Below, in pieces: positions 43,536 to 52,411 of a stretch of 64,000 nt of DNA. The stretch is from NCBI GenBank assembly GCA_902762305.1, contig CACWNW010000008.1, positions 62,001-126,000 of the forward strand. The letters are read 5' to 3'. The position numbers were made by a program, and so were the translations under genes. Numbering within the stretch: the stretch's first letter is position 1; the number at the start of each line of letters is the position of its first letter. This stretch comes from Fibrobacter succinogenes (GTDB taxonomy: Bacteria > Fibrobacterota > Fibrobacteria > Fibrobacterales > Fibrobacteraceae). The notes below the pieces were generated by a model. That model was not told the DNA's origin. It was given only the letters and a program-made list of their open reading frames with translations, and ran no database searches.

Positions 43536-46500
43536 ATGAAGTTGTATGCGACCTTATTTGCATTGTTTTTGGGTGTACTGACTTTTGCACCGAAATCTTT
43601 CGCCGCCGATACGCTGCAGGTGTTCGTGCTCCGCGTCCAGTTCCAGGAAGAAAAGCCGGATAATTCGCTCACCACGGGCAACGGCACCTTCGGTTCCGAC
43701 AAGAAGGAAAAGGATGCCTACAGCCTCGACCCTCCCGAACGCCGCGGTACGGCTCCGTACTGGCTCAAGCATTTTGAATTCGCCAACAATTATTTCAAGG
43801 CGGTCAGTGGCGGAAACCTTGCCATCGATGCTCGTATTTTCCCCGACCCCTCGACGGGTTCGTCGGTGTACACGCTTGACAAGCAGATTATCGACTACAA
43901 CCGCACGAGCAAGAAGAAGGGCGAGAAGACTGCCGAATACGACGAAGCGCGCAGCCGCGATTACCTGACGTTCATTTACGATGCCATCGCCGAGGCGAGC
44001 AAGGATGTGTCGGCCGAGTCCCCGTTCCGTATTCCGCTTTCGAAGAACCCGAACGTGAAGCGCGCCTACATGATTGTCCACGCGGGCGCGAGCAGGCTTG
44101 TGGACGGTGGCAGCATGGGTACGAAGGGTGCCGACACTCCGGGCGACTTCATGGATATCTACATCAGCGGTGACGACTGGCAGTACCTGCTGCCCGATTC
44201 CGCGAAGGCCAAGACGGCGAAGGTTATAACCGGGATCAACAGTGTGGGCGATACGGTTACGACGGGTATCTATATCCCGAAGGCCGTGCAGGACACCCTC
44301 CGCTCGGTGATGGTCCTGAGCGAGACAGCCTCGCAGGACGGCCTCAACTGGGGCGTGAACGGCATTCTCGTGAACCAGCTCGCGCGCGAACTCGGGCTGC
44401 CGAACACCTACGACGTGGTGAAGGGCATCAGCCGTCTCGGGTACTACGACGTGATGGATTTTGCGGGCTACAACGCGGGTAACGGGTACATGCCCTCGCT
44501 GCCTGCGGCATGGGAACGTGCCTACATGGGCTGGTCGCAGGTGAAGGAAGTTCGCCCCATGGCGGGCAAACCGGTGACGGTGGATATCGCAGCCGCGGGT
44601 ACCGGTCTCGGGACCGAGATAGTGAAGGTCCCGCTCAGTGCGAGCGAATACCTGCTGATTGAAAACCGCCAACGCAGCTGGAACAAGGATGGCAAGGTCA
44701 GCGTGGTGGTGGACAAGGCCACTGCCGATGTAGATACGAGCATCCGTACGGTTCCCGTGGATAGTTTGAACTTGGTGTTCGAGGACAGCACGTGCAACGA
44801 AAAGGGCAAGTGCGAACAGAACAAGAAGAAGGCAAAGGGCCTGATTGTCGGGCTGAGCAGCTACGATGCGGGCCTCCCCGCGAGCGGTATCGTGGTGTGG
44901 CGCGTGAACGACTGGTTCTTGCGCGAAACCTTGCAGTACGGTCTTGCGAACTTCTGGGGTGGCGATACGCTTCGTGACCACCAGTTCGGTATTTCGATGG
45001 TGGAGGCCGACGGGGTGCTTTCCATAGGCAAGTCCTTCAAGAACGCTCTCGGCGAAGATACGTACGATTACGGCTCGGGTACCGACCTGCTGCCGCACAA
45101 GCGGTTCCCCAACAAGTCCGGGCAGAAGTTCAAGCCGGTCACGGAGATTGGCCCCTCGGGTTATGCGAATACGATGACGACGCAGGGTGGCTATACCGGC
45201 ATCAAGATTACGGTGGACGTGCCGAAGGGCGCCCGCCAGGAAAAGACTGCGAATGCCTTCCAGGGCGATAGCGTCATCAACTACGCGTCGCTCGTGCTGA
45301 GCGTGACTATCAGCGTCGACGACGGGCGTATCGGAGGCAGCGAGTTCCCGCGCAACGTGGGCCTTTCGGGTGCCGTGCGCGGAGCCGTGTTCGTGGACGA
45401 TCTCGAGAACGAGGGTGAGAAGGTTATCGTAATCGGCTCGGAAGACGGTACTCTGCAGGCGTTCAGCGCACTGGGTGATTCTCTGTTCCCCGCAGATACG
45501 GCGATTGTGCAGAGGGCGCTTACCCGCGACAGTGCGGAGAAGGAAATCCCGCTGTATCGCGTGGGTACGAATTTTGGCCCGCTGGTGGGCATGGCGAGCG
45601 ACGGGAAGAGCGTCTTCAGCCTGCATAAGAACAAGCTCGTGAAGGTGAATTTCTGGGACGGCATCCCGACAGTGCAGGAAATGGATGTGAAATCTGCGAC
45701 GGCGGGGCCGGTGTTCTATCAGGGCGACCTGCTGTTTGCTGACAAGAACGGCGTAAACCGCATGAACTCTATCAAGTTCGAGATGCCTAAGGCGGGTGCT
45801 GCGAATAGCGAATTGAAGAATGTTACCGATATCGCTTATTGCGGGAACGACGCCCATAGCGGCGATGCGATTTTTGCCTACGTGACGGCGGACGGTTACC
45901 TCCATGTGCAGGAATTGAATAGGCTGCTGAAGGGAGTCGCTGGCGAAACCTGGCGCCTCGCCTGTGCCGACCTCGACCGTGACGAAATGCCCGAGGTTGT
46001 TGCTGTGGGAAGCCGCGGGACGGTGGCTGCGGTAACGGTCCGCGATATCCACAAGACGTATTCTACGGACGTGACGAAGTGGACCAAGAGCTACAAGCGC
46101 GGCAATGTGCTGGTCGATTCCGCCCGCATCCGCGAAGAGACTTCGGGCATCGCGATTGGCGACATCAATGGGGACAAGTATCCCGAAGTCGTATTCCTGG
46201 GCGATAACCTGGTGTATGCTCTCGACCATTCTGGGCTCCCGATTGCCGGGTTTCCGGTGAAGATTTCCCGCGGTACGCCCGTGACCGGATTCATGAGTGA
46301 CCCGATTCTTGTCGACGTGACGGGGGACGATACTCCCGAAATACTTGTGCCGAGCAGTGACGGTCTCGTGTATGCGTTTACGGGTAAGGGCCAGCAGGTG
46401 AACGACCAGTTCCCGCTTGCTGCCGGCAGTTTCGAATACCAGGATACGCTCGGGACGGTGTTCCCGATGAGCATCTTCGTGGCGAACGCGGTACCCGACA

Positions 46501-46973
46501 AGAAGTCCGCGGGGCCGGAACTTTACGCCCTGCACCGCAACAGCCTCTCTGCTTTCCGCCTGCGCAAGGCTTCTGCAAATGCGGTCAAGTCTCCGGCGGC
46601 ATGGACTCTCCCCGCGGGTGGCGATGCCCGTACCGGTTACTTCGATGCGTCGAAGCTCGGTAAAGTGGAGAAGGAAGCCGCGAAGGACGAGATTGGCGAA
46701 TTTTTCGTGTTCCCGAACCCGGTACGCGGCGGTAACGCTAAGGCTCGATTCGAGATTGGCGCGAAGGCGAAGAATGCAACCCTCGAGTTCTACGACATTA
46801 CGGGCCTCTGCGTGTTCAAGGCCAAGATGGACGAACCTGCTCAGGGCCGCAACCAGTTTGAACATCTCGACCTGAAGAACCTCGGGTCTGCCGTCTACAC
46901 GGTGAAACTCAAGGTGAAGTTCGAGAGCGGAAAGACGAAGCAGAAGCTCTACCGCGTCGGCGTGATTAAATGA
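43536..46973 (+). CDS. Secreted M6-like protein without zinc motif, with beta-propeller repeats and T9SS-like C-terminal domain
   Basis: 1145 residues, signal peptide to about 23. Residues about 24-360 follow the immune-inhibitor-A/M6 peptidase layout, ending LGLPNTYD...LGYYDVMDF...PAAWERAYMGW. Where M6 enzymes have HExxHxxGLPD, this protein has NQLARELGLPN (N280-R284), so both zinc histidines and the catalytic glutamate are gone. Residues about 590-1040 contain VCBS/FG-GAP-like repeats (CADLDRDEMPEVVAVG, GDINGDKYPEVVFLG, DVTGDDTPEILVP). The last about 90 residues start FFVFPNPVRGG and end KLYRVGVIK, resembling type IX secretion sorting domains. Probably a surface-displayed binding or structural protein. 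Confidence 0.85.
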   Translation: MKLYATLFALFLGVLTFAPKSFAADTLQVFVLRVQFQEEKPDNSLTTGNGTFGSDKKEKDAYSLDPPERRGTAPYWLKHFEFANNYFKAVSGGNLAIDARIFPDPSTGSSVYTLDKQIIDYNRTSKKKGEKTAEYDEARSRDYLTFIYDAIAEASKDVSAESPFRIPLSKNPNVKRAYMIVHAGASRLVDGGSMGTKGADTPGDFMDIYISGDDWQYLLPDSAKAKTAKVITGINSVGDTVTTGIYIPKAVQDTLRSVMVLSETASQDGLNWGVNGILVNQLARELGLPNTYDVVKGISRLGYYDVMDFAGYNAGNGYMPSLPAAWERAYMGWSQVKEVRPMAGKPVTVDIAAAGTGLGTEIVKVPLSASEYLLIENRQRSWNKDGKVSVVVDKATADVDTSIRTVPVDSLNLVFEDSTCNEKGKCEQNKKKAKGLIVGLSSYDAGLPASGIVVWRVNDWFLRETLQYGLANFWGGDTLRDHQFGISMVEADGVLSIGKSFKNALGEDTYDYGSGTDLLPHKRFPNKSGQKFKPVTEIGPSGYANTMTTQGGYTGIKITVDVPKGARQEKTANAFQGDSVINYASLVLSVTISVDDGRIGGSEFPRNVGLSGAVRGAVFVDDLENEGEKVIVIGSEDGTLQAFSALGDSLFPADTAIVQRALTRDSAEKEIPLYRVGTNFGPLVGMASDGKSVFSLHKNKLVKVNFWDGIPTVQEMDVKSATAGPVFYQGDLLFADKNGVNRMNSIKFEMPKAGAANSELKNVTDIAYCGNDAHSGDAIFAYVTADGYLHVQELNRLLKGVAGETWRLACADLDRDEMPEVVAVGSRGTVAAVTVRDIHKTYSTDVTKWTKSYKRGNVLVDSARIREETSGIAIGDINGDKYPEVVFLGDNLVYALDHSGLPIAGFPVKISRGTPVTGFMSDPILVDVTGDDTPEILVPSSDGLVYAFTGKGQQVNDQFPLAAGSFEYQDTLGTVFPMSIFVANAVPDKKSAGPELYALHRNSLSAFRLRKASANAVKSPAAWTLPAGGDARTGYFDASKLGKVEKEAAKDEIGEFFVFPNPVRGGNAKARFEIGAKAKNATLEFYDITGLCVFKAKMDEPAQGRNQFEHLDLKNLGSAVYTVKLKVKFESGKTKQKLYRVGVIK

Positions 46974-47025
46974 TGTGCCGTGCCGTTGCGTGAAGTATTG
47001 GCTGGCGTCAAAAGGAGTTGAAAAT

Positions 47026-47916
47026 ATGGATAGGAATGTGTGCAAGCTAGTCATTTCGGGCGCCTTGTCCGCACTCCTGTTCTCTATTGTCGCCTGTACG
47101 GCAGGCGGGGAACCTGTCGAGCTCAATTCGGATGTCGAATTCGCTCACCGTAGTTCTGGCGGCGATGGGGCGAAATCCTCTTCTTCGCTGGCTTCGGACA
47201 GCGGCGAATATCTTGATTCCCTCATTACGTGGGCCTCCATCCCTGCAATGAAACTTTCGAGGGGCGGTGCAGCCTATTCCGTAGATGCTTTCAATATTAC
47301 GGCGACCGAGGTGACGCAGGGGCTGTATGCGAAATTGATGAAGAAAATGCCCTCGCAGTCGAATTCGGGAAACCATTATCCCGTCGAGAACGTGAACTGG
47401 TACCAGGCGGCGCTATTCTGTAATGAATATTCCAAGTTCCTGGGATTCGATACCGCCTACGTGTATGCGTCCGTGGGCGACAAGAGCTACCTTGATGGCC
47501 TGTATATCGATTACAGTGTCAAGTCGATCCGCCTCCCGACCGAGATGGAATGGGAAGTTGCCGCGCATGGCGGGACTACCACGACCTATTATTGGGGAAC
47601 CGAATCCGCATCTGACTATGCGTATTACGGACAAAGTAAAGGCCCCGTGGAAGTGTGCGGATATACACCCAATGCCTACCAGCTTTATGACATGGCTGGT
47701 AACGTCGCCGAATGGGTGAACGACTGGTATGGTGCTTTCCCGACAAAGGAAACGGAAAACTATACGGGCGTGTCGCAGGGTTCGGCCCGCGTGGTGCGTG
47801 GCGGTGGCTGGAACAGCCCTATCAAGGATTGCGCCCCCGATGTGCGCGAAAAGAAGGATCCCCTCTACACGTCGCATGCCCTCGGGTTCCGCGTCGTTTA
47901 CTCCAAGGGCTTCTAG
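47026..47916 (+). CDS. Lipoprotein with SUMF1/formylglycine-generating-enzyme fold
   Basis: The ATG at 47026 follows AAAAGGAGTTG. 296 residues. Lipoprotein signal (LFSIVAC), a Ser-rich linker, then an FGE-sulfatase (SUMF1) domain: ITATEVTQGLYAKLM, HYPVENVNWYQAALFCNEYSK, IRLPTEMEWEVAAHGG, NAYQLYDMAGNVAEWVNDWY, RVVRGGGWNSP and ALGFRVVY. Many bacterial lipoproteins with this domain are not sulfatase-modifying enzymes but act in motility or envelope functions; the copper-binding cysteine pair of true FGE is not evident. Lies between the M6-like gene and the NlpE-like gene. Confidence 0.87.
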   Translation: MDRNVCKLVISGALSALLFSIVACTAGGEPVELNSDVEFAHRSSGGDGAKSSSSLASDSGEYLDSLITWASIPAMKLSRGGAAYSVDAFNITATEVTQGLYAKLMKKMPSQSNSGNHYPVENVNWYQAALFCNEYSKFLGFDTAYVYASVGDKSYLDGLYIDYSVKSIRLPTEMEWEVAAHGGTTTTYYWGTESASDYAYYGQSKGPVEVCGYTPNAYQLYDMAGNVAEWVNDWYGAFPTKETENYTGVSQGSARVVRGGGWNSPIKDCAPDVREKKDPLYTSHALGFRVVYSKGF

Positions 47917-47988
47917 GCGCTTTGTTGCGTGTGCTTTGTAGCGGAGGTGTCGTTGCCTCCGCTTGAATTTTTTTAGATTATCTCTTAT

Positions 47989-48444
47989 ATGAAGAATTTG
48001 TTTTATACAGGTCTTCTCGCAGGCCTATTTTCGTGCGTGATGCTCGGTGCATGCTCGCAAGAAGAAAAGGCTCCGCTTCCGGACCTGCCGAAGGTCGAAC
48101 TCCCCGAAGGCCTTGTTGGCCTCTATGTCGGTCGCCTTCCGTGCGACAATTGCAAGGCGCGCATGGTGCGCATGGAACTTGCCCAGGACAGCTCCGTTTC
48201 TGTTGTGGAAACCGTGATTGTGGATACGGCGAAGGCCGATTCGCTGAAGGGCAGGTTTTCGCAGGCCGAGGGCAAGATTGTAGTCGCGTTCGACAACGGC
48301 ACGAAGTGGAATTTTCAGGTAGGCAACTCCGGCGCCCTTTCCCTCTTGACCGGGACGGGCGAGGTTTACCGCGACGAGAACGGCATGCCGGCCGACCTGA
48401 TAAGGATTATCAACAAACCGAAAGTTGAAGGAGAAAAACCCTAA
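47989..48444 (+). CDS. NlpE-like lipoprotein
   Basis: 151 residues. Lipoprotein signal with Cys22 (LGAC). The mature part begins with the N-terminal NlpE pattern, GLYVGRLPCDNCKARMVRMEL, with a CxxC pair (C52, C55), followed by strands as in the eight-stranded NlpE N-terminal barrel; the second OB domain of Escherichia coli NlpE is absent. NlpE senses surface contact and lipoprotein trafficking or copper stress in enterobacteria; here only the domain is shared. Its TAA overlaps the ATG of the response regulator (TAATG). Confidence 0.8.
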   Translation: MKNLFYTGLLAGLFSCVMLGACSQEEKAPLPDLPKVELPEGLVGLYVGRLPCDNCKARMVRMELAQDSSVSVVETVIVDTAKADSLKGRFSQAEGKIVVAFDNGTKWNFQVGNSGALSLLTGTGEVYRDENGMPADLIRIINKPKVEGEKP

Positions 48445-49214
48445 TGCAGGCAAGAACTCTGATTATCGATGACGAACCGCTCGCACGCATGCGTATCCGC
48501 TCGCTTCTCGAGAAGTATTCGGAAGACCTTGAAATTGTCGACGAGGCTTCGTCGGGCAGCCAGGCTATCTCCAAGATAAACGAACTTGCCCCCGATGTTG
48601 TGTTCCTGGATATCCAGATGCCCGACATGGATGCCTTCGAGGTCCTGAAAAACGTGGACGAAGATATCATGCCGCTCATCGTGTTCACGACCGCGTACGA
48701 GAATTTTGCGCTCCGCGCCTATGAGGAAAATACGGTGGATTACCTGCTGAAGCCGGTAGACCCCGAGCGCCTCGAGAGCACGATGGAAAAACTGCGCAAG
48801 CGCCTGCCTGATATCGAGGCGACGAACCAGATGCCCGCGGATTTCTCGTGGGAAAAGTTCCGCTCCCTCATGGCGATGGGCGACCAGTACCTGCAGCGTG
48901 TGCAGGTGAAAATCGGCGACCGCATTCTGCTCGTGAACGTGGACGAAATTATCCGCTTCCATAGCGAGGAAAAGTACACCACCATCTATACGCTCACGAA
49001 CCAGTACGTCATCGACACTCCGCTCGTGGATCTCGAGAAGAAGCTCGACCCGCGCCAGTTCGTGCGTGTGCACCGCGCCCACCTCGTGGCCATCGACTAC
49101 ATCGCCGAAATCCGCAAGACGGACTCGAGCAGGCTGAATGTCATCTTGCGCGACAAGGACCATACGCAGATCCTTGTGAGCCGCAACTTCGTGAAGACCG
49201 TCCGCAATCTGTAA
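48444..49214 (+). CDS. LytTR-family response regulator
   Basis: 256 residues. Receiver domain about 1-120: acidic pair DD at 9-10, phosphoacceptor D56 (FLDIQMPD), a Thr in FTTAYE and Lys in YLLKPVD. LytTR DNA-binding domain about 148-256: RILLVNVDEIIRFHSEEKYTTIYT, FVRVHRAHLVAIDYIAEI and VSRNFVKTVRNL. No histidine kinase gene is adjacent; partners of this class are usually LytS-type membrane kinases encoded elsewhere. Translationally coupled to the NlpE-like lipoprotein. Confidence 0.93.
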   Translation: MQARTLIIDDEPLARMRIRSLLEKYSEDLEIVDEASSGSQAISKINELAPDVVFLDIQMPDMDAFEVLKNVDEDIMPLIVFTTAYENFALRAYEENTVDYLLKPVDPERLESTMEKLRKRLPDIEATNQMPADFSWEKFRSLMAMGDQYLQRVQVKIGDRILLVNVDEIIRFHSEEKYTTIYTLTNQYVIDTPLVDLEKKLDPRQFVRVHRAHLVAIDYIAEIRKTDSSRLNVILRDKDHTQILVSRNFVKTVRNL

Positions 49215-49226
49215 TTCTGGAATCAT

Positions 49227-50609
49227 ATGGATCAGACACCGAAAAAGTTTTCGATTGTAAAGTTTCTCAAGGCGCTTTCCCGGGAAATCATCGTCCCCAT
49301 TATACTTGCACTTGTCGTTATCCAGTATGTGATACAGGCTTTCCAGATCCCGAGCGGGTCCATGGAAGACTCGCTGCATACCGGCGACTTCTTGCTGGGG
49401 CTCAAGTTTACCTACGGTTCCCCGATTCCGTTCACCAACAAGCATTTCCCCGGCTATGCCGAACCCAAGCCCGGCGACGTGGTGATATTCCGCTACCCCG
49501 GTGAACCCGAATACCCGGACAACAATCCCGGGCGCTACACGCACCTGTTCAATGCGCTGATGTTCGGGAACTTCTACTGGGACCATGAACCCGAAGAAGG
49601 TCAGCCGCACCTGGTGCACTATGCCGACGGCCCGAAGGACTACATCAAGCGCTGCGTCGGTGTTGCGGGCGATACGCTCGCGGTCCATAAGGGCAAGCTC
49701 TTTATCAACGGCGTGCGTCAGGATACGCTCCCCGGCCGTGGCAAGTGGACGGCGACCTTCCGTACGAAATCGCCCCGCGACGAGCGCGACGAGTTCGTTG
49801 TACCGAGCGTGGGTGATACGCTTTTCGTGGATTCGCAATCGCTCGAACGCCTCTGGTGGCTGCGCTCCATCGTCCAGCAGGAAAATCCGGACAGCCGCGT
49901 GGAGCTGGACATATCCCTTCTGAAGGACGGTGTCGAAGACAACAACTACGAGTTCGCGAACTTCAGGGTCCCCGTGGAAAGCGACCGCGGCATGCTCCTG
50001 AACGCCATGTTCACGAGGAACCGCATCGTGCTGCAGCAGAGGCTCACGCAGGGCGATACCGTGGGCGCCCCGATGAACTTCTCCTACTTCCGCGAACTTT
50101 CCAGGATCGGTTTCTTGCCACTTATCGACCCGCACATGAAGGGCGGGTTCACGCGCCAGGTGAGCTACGTGAGCTTTGAAGGCTCCGTGCTGGGCGACCT
50201 CGAAGGGAACGTGGCTATGCTCAATGCGCCTGCCGCTCCTGCCGATACTGCGGCCGCCGACAGCTCCGCCGATTCCCTCGCTGCGGTTGCTGCACCGGAT
50301 AGCGCCGCTCAGGCTAGTCCCCGCTTCGAGATTCGCCGCCGCCTGCTGGTGGACGGCAATCCTATCGAAAGCTACGTCGTGAAGACCCCGTTGTTCTTCA
50401 TGATGGGCGACAACCGCGACAATTCCGCCGACTCGCGCTACTGGGGTTTCGTGAACCTGAGGAACATTCGTGCGAAGGCGTTCGTGATTTACTTCTCCTT
50501 CGAGAACGACGACCAGGCCTTCAGCCTGGGCAATCCCTTTACCTGGTGGCGCATTCCCTTCAGGATACGCTGGTCCCGCCTCGGCAAGATTATTTCGCTG
50601 ATTGACTGA
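49227..50609 (+). CDS. lepB: Signal peptidase I with long insertions
   Basis: 460 residues against about 320 in Escherichia coli. One N-terminal membrane segment (about 21-38) precedes box B with the nucleophile S45 (IPSGSMEDSL). Box D carries the general base K141 (DYIKRCVGVAGD). Box E (FFMMGDNRDNSADSRYWGFV) comes only near residue 400. Between D and E are over 200 extra residues, including a low-complexity Ala/Asp/Ser stretch. It removes signal peptides from exported proteins on the outer face of the inner membrane. The TGA overlaps the next ATG (TGATG), so both are translated together. Confidence 0.94.
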   Translation: MDQTPKKFSIVKFLKALSREIIVPIILALVVIQYVIQAFQIPSGSMEDSLHTGDFLLGLKFTYGSPIPFTNKHFPGYAEPKPGDVVIFRYPGEPEYPDNNPGRYTHLFNALMFGNFYWDHEPEEGQPHLVHYADGPKDYIKRCVGVAGDTLAVHKGKLFINGVRQDTLPGRGKWTATFRTKSPRDERDEFVVPSVGDTLFVDSQSLERLWWLRSIVQQENPDSRVELDISLLKDGVEDNNYEFANFRVPVESDRGMLLNAMFTRNRIVLQQRLTQGDTVGAPMNFSYFRELSRIGFLPLIDPHMKGGFTRQVSYVSFEGSVLGDLEGNVAMLNAPAAPADTAAADSSADSLAAVAAPDSAAQASPRFEIRRRLLVDGNPIESYVVKTPLFFMMGDNRDNSADSRYWGFVNLRNIRAKAFVIYFSFENDDQAFSLGNPFTWWRIPFRIRWSRLGKIISLID

Positions 50610-52393
50610 TGAAGTTGCGCCGTTCCACATTTGCTCTCGCCGTGTTCCCGCTGCTCGCCTGCATCGGGATTCTCGCCTGTGCGACGCAGGTGGCTCCGAG
50701 CGGTGGCCCCGAAGACAAGCTTCCGCCGCGCATCGCTGCCGTCTACCCGGCGCCCAAGACGACGAACCACCCCGAAGAACTCTACGTGAAGCTGGAATTC
50801 GACGAGTGGATCAACGGCTCCGTCCCGCGTGGCGCGGTTTCCATTTCGCCCCCGATTGACGGCAAGATGAAGTTCAAGGTGAGCGGCCGTACGCTGGAAA
50901 TGTACTCGAAGGCGCTCCTGGATACGGGAACGACGTACACGGTCACGTTTGCGGGCGGCATCAAGGACCTGCATGGCAACGCGCTCGCGAAACCGTTCCA
51001 TGTGGTTTTCTCGACGGGCGACCACATCGATTCCCTCACGGTCACGGGCCGCGTGCTGGTGAACGATTCCATGGCCCGCAAGAAGACTTTCCCGAGCATC
51101 GGGCTGTTCCTGATGGGCCCCGATCGCGAAGGCCGCAGGTATCTGGAAAAGTACCGCGATTCGGTCACCAAGCAGCTCGATTCCCTCCCGATGCTCACGA
51201 AGGAACCCCCGCTGTTCGTGACGCGCGCCGACAGCGCTGGCAATTTCACCTTGACCGGCCTCAAGCCCGGGCGTTACCGCGTCGTCGCCTTTGCCGACGA
51301 GAACGGCAACCAGAAAATCGAGCCCGCTTCCGAACTGGCGGGCGTGTGGACAAGCGACCTGGTGCTTACCGAGGAGAGCTCGGATACGCTGTGGGTACCT
51401 CTGGCGGATCACGATACGTCGGCGCTGGAACTGGAATCGGTGACGCAGCCCTATGCCCGCGTGCTCGAGGCGAATTTCTCGCGCCCGGTGTTCTTCGACT
51501 CCGCATTCGCCGATACGGCGAACTGCACGCTCACTTACCCCGACGGGAGCGTTGTCCACCCGCATTACGTGTACATGGGCGCGACCAGCAAAAAGCCGCA
51601 GTTCTATTTCGATTCCATCCCCAAGCCGGAACTTACATACAAATTCGCATGCGGCACGGCGAAGGATTCCCTGTCGCGCGCGCTTGACCCGAAACATGCC
51701 GAAGTGGAGTGGAGCTGGGTGGAGAAGCCTTCCGATACGCTGCCCCCCGCCATCTCGAGTACGCAGCTCCGTTCCATGGCGAAGTCCGTTTTCCCGGGCG
51801 ATACGCTGGTCGTCTCCTTCAACAAGCCCGTGGATTCGCTCGAAAGTTCGTTCCACATCGTGCTGAACAAGGACACGACGGCGATAGAGATGAAGCGCAT
51901 CGACCCGATCCGTTTTATGGCGGTGCCCGCATCGCCGTGGCCCACGGATGCGGCAATCGAGTTCTTGCAGGGCTACAAGGATACGACTCTCGCGAAGGCC
52001 GACAGCAACGGCGTGCGTGATACCGTCGTTGAGCTGAAGTACAAGCGCCTGCTGCGGTTCGAGACTGTGCCGAAGATAAAGCTTGCCTCGCTGAAGGGAA
52101 CCCTGAAGCGTGCTAACCCGGGCGTCACCGTGCGCCTGGTCTCGCTCGATACGAAGCGCCCCTACTTTACGCAGTGCGACGTGAACGGGGCTTTTGTGTT
52201 TGATAACCTGATGGAAGGCAAGTACTTCATCGATTACTACTACGCGGAAAGCGGTAGGAACACGCCTGACGGAGGCTCCCTTTCGCCGTTCCGGTTCGGA
52301 AAGCCTTGGCGCGCCCCGAACGATACGGTCCGTGTCTCTAACGGTGAAAACGATATCGAAAAGCTTTTGCCGGATATGCCGGCGCTGCCATGA
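50609..52393 (+). CDS. Ig-like (Big_5) domain lipoprotein
   Basis: 594 residues. Lipoprotein signal, then the characteristic CATQVAPSGGPEDKLPPRIAAVYPAPKTTN start of SbsA-type Ig-like lipoproteins common in Bacteroidota. The first Ig-like domain reaches VVFSTGDHIDSL (about residue 140). The middle has a carboxypeptidase-regulatory-like strand motif (SAGNFTLTGLKPGRYRVVAFADENGNQKIEP). A last similar unit is near DVNGAFVFDNLMEGKYFIDYYY. Probably an outer-membrane or periplasmic structural lipoprotein. Coupled to lepB by TGATG. Confidence 0.85.
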   Translation: MKLRRSTFALAVFPLLACIGILACATQVAPSGGPEDKLPPRIAAVYPAPKTTNHPEELYVKLEFDEWINGSVPRGAVSISPPIDGKMKFKVSGRTLEMYSKALLDTGTTYTVTFAGGIKDLHGNALAKPFHVVFSTGDHIDSLTVTGRVLVNDSMARKKTFPSIGLFLMGPDREGRRYLEKYRDSVTKQLDSLPMLTKEPPLFVTRADSAGNFTLTGLKPGRYRVVAFADENGNQKIEPASELAGVWTSDLVLTEESSDTLWVPLADHDTSALELESVTQPYARVLEANFSRPVFFDSAFADTANCTLTYPDGSVVHPHYVYMGATSKKPQFYFDSIPKPELTYKFACGTAKDSLSRALDPKHAEVEWSWVEKPSDTLPPAISSTQLRSMAKSVFPGDTLVVSFNKPVDSLESSFHIVLNKDTTAIEMKRIDPIRFMAVPASPWPTDAAIEFLQGYKDTTLAKADSNGVRDTVVELKYKRLLRFETVPKIKLASLKGTLKRANPGVTVRLVSLDTKRPYFTQCDVNGAFVFDNLMEGKYFIDYYYAESGRNTPDGGSLSPFRFGKPWRAPNDTVRVSNGENDIEKLLPDMPALP

Positions 52394-52411
52394 TTTGTTG
52401 AGGATGTCATA

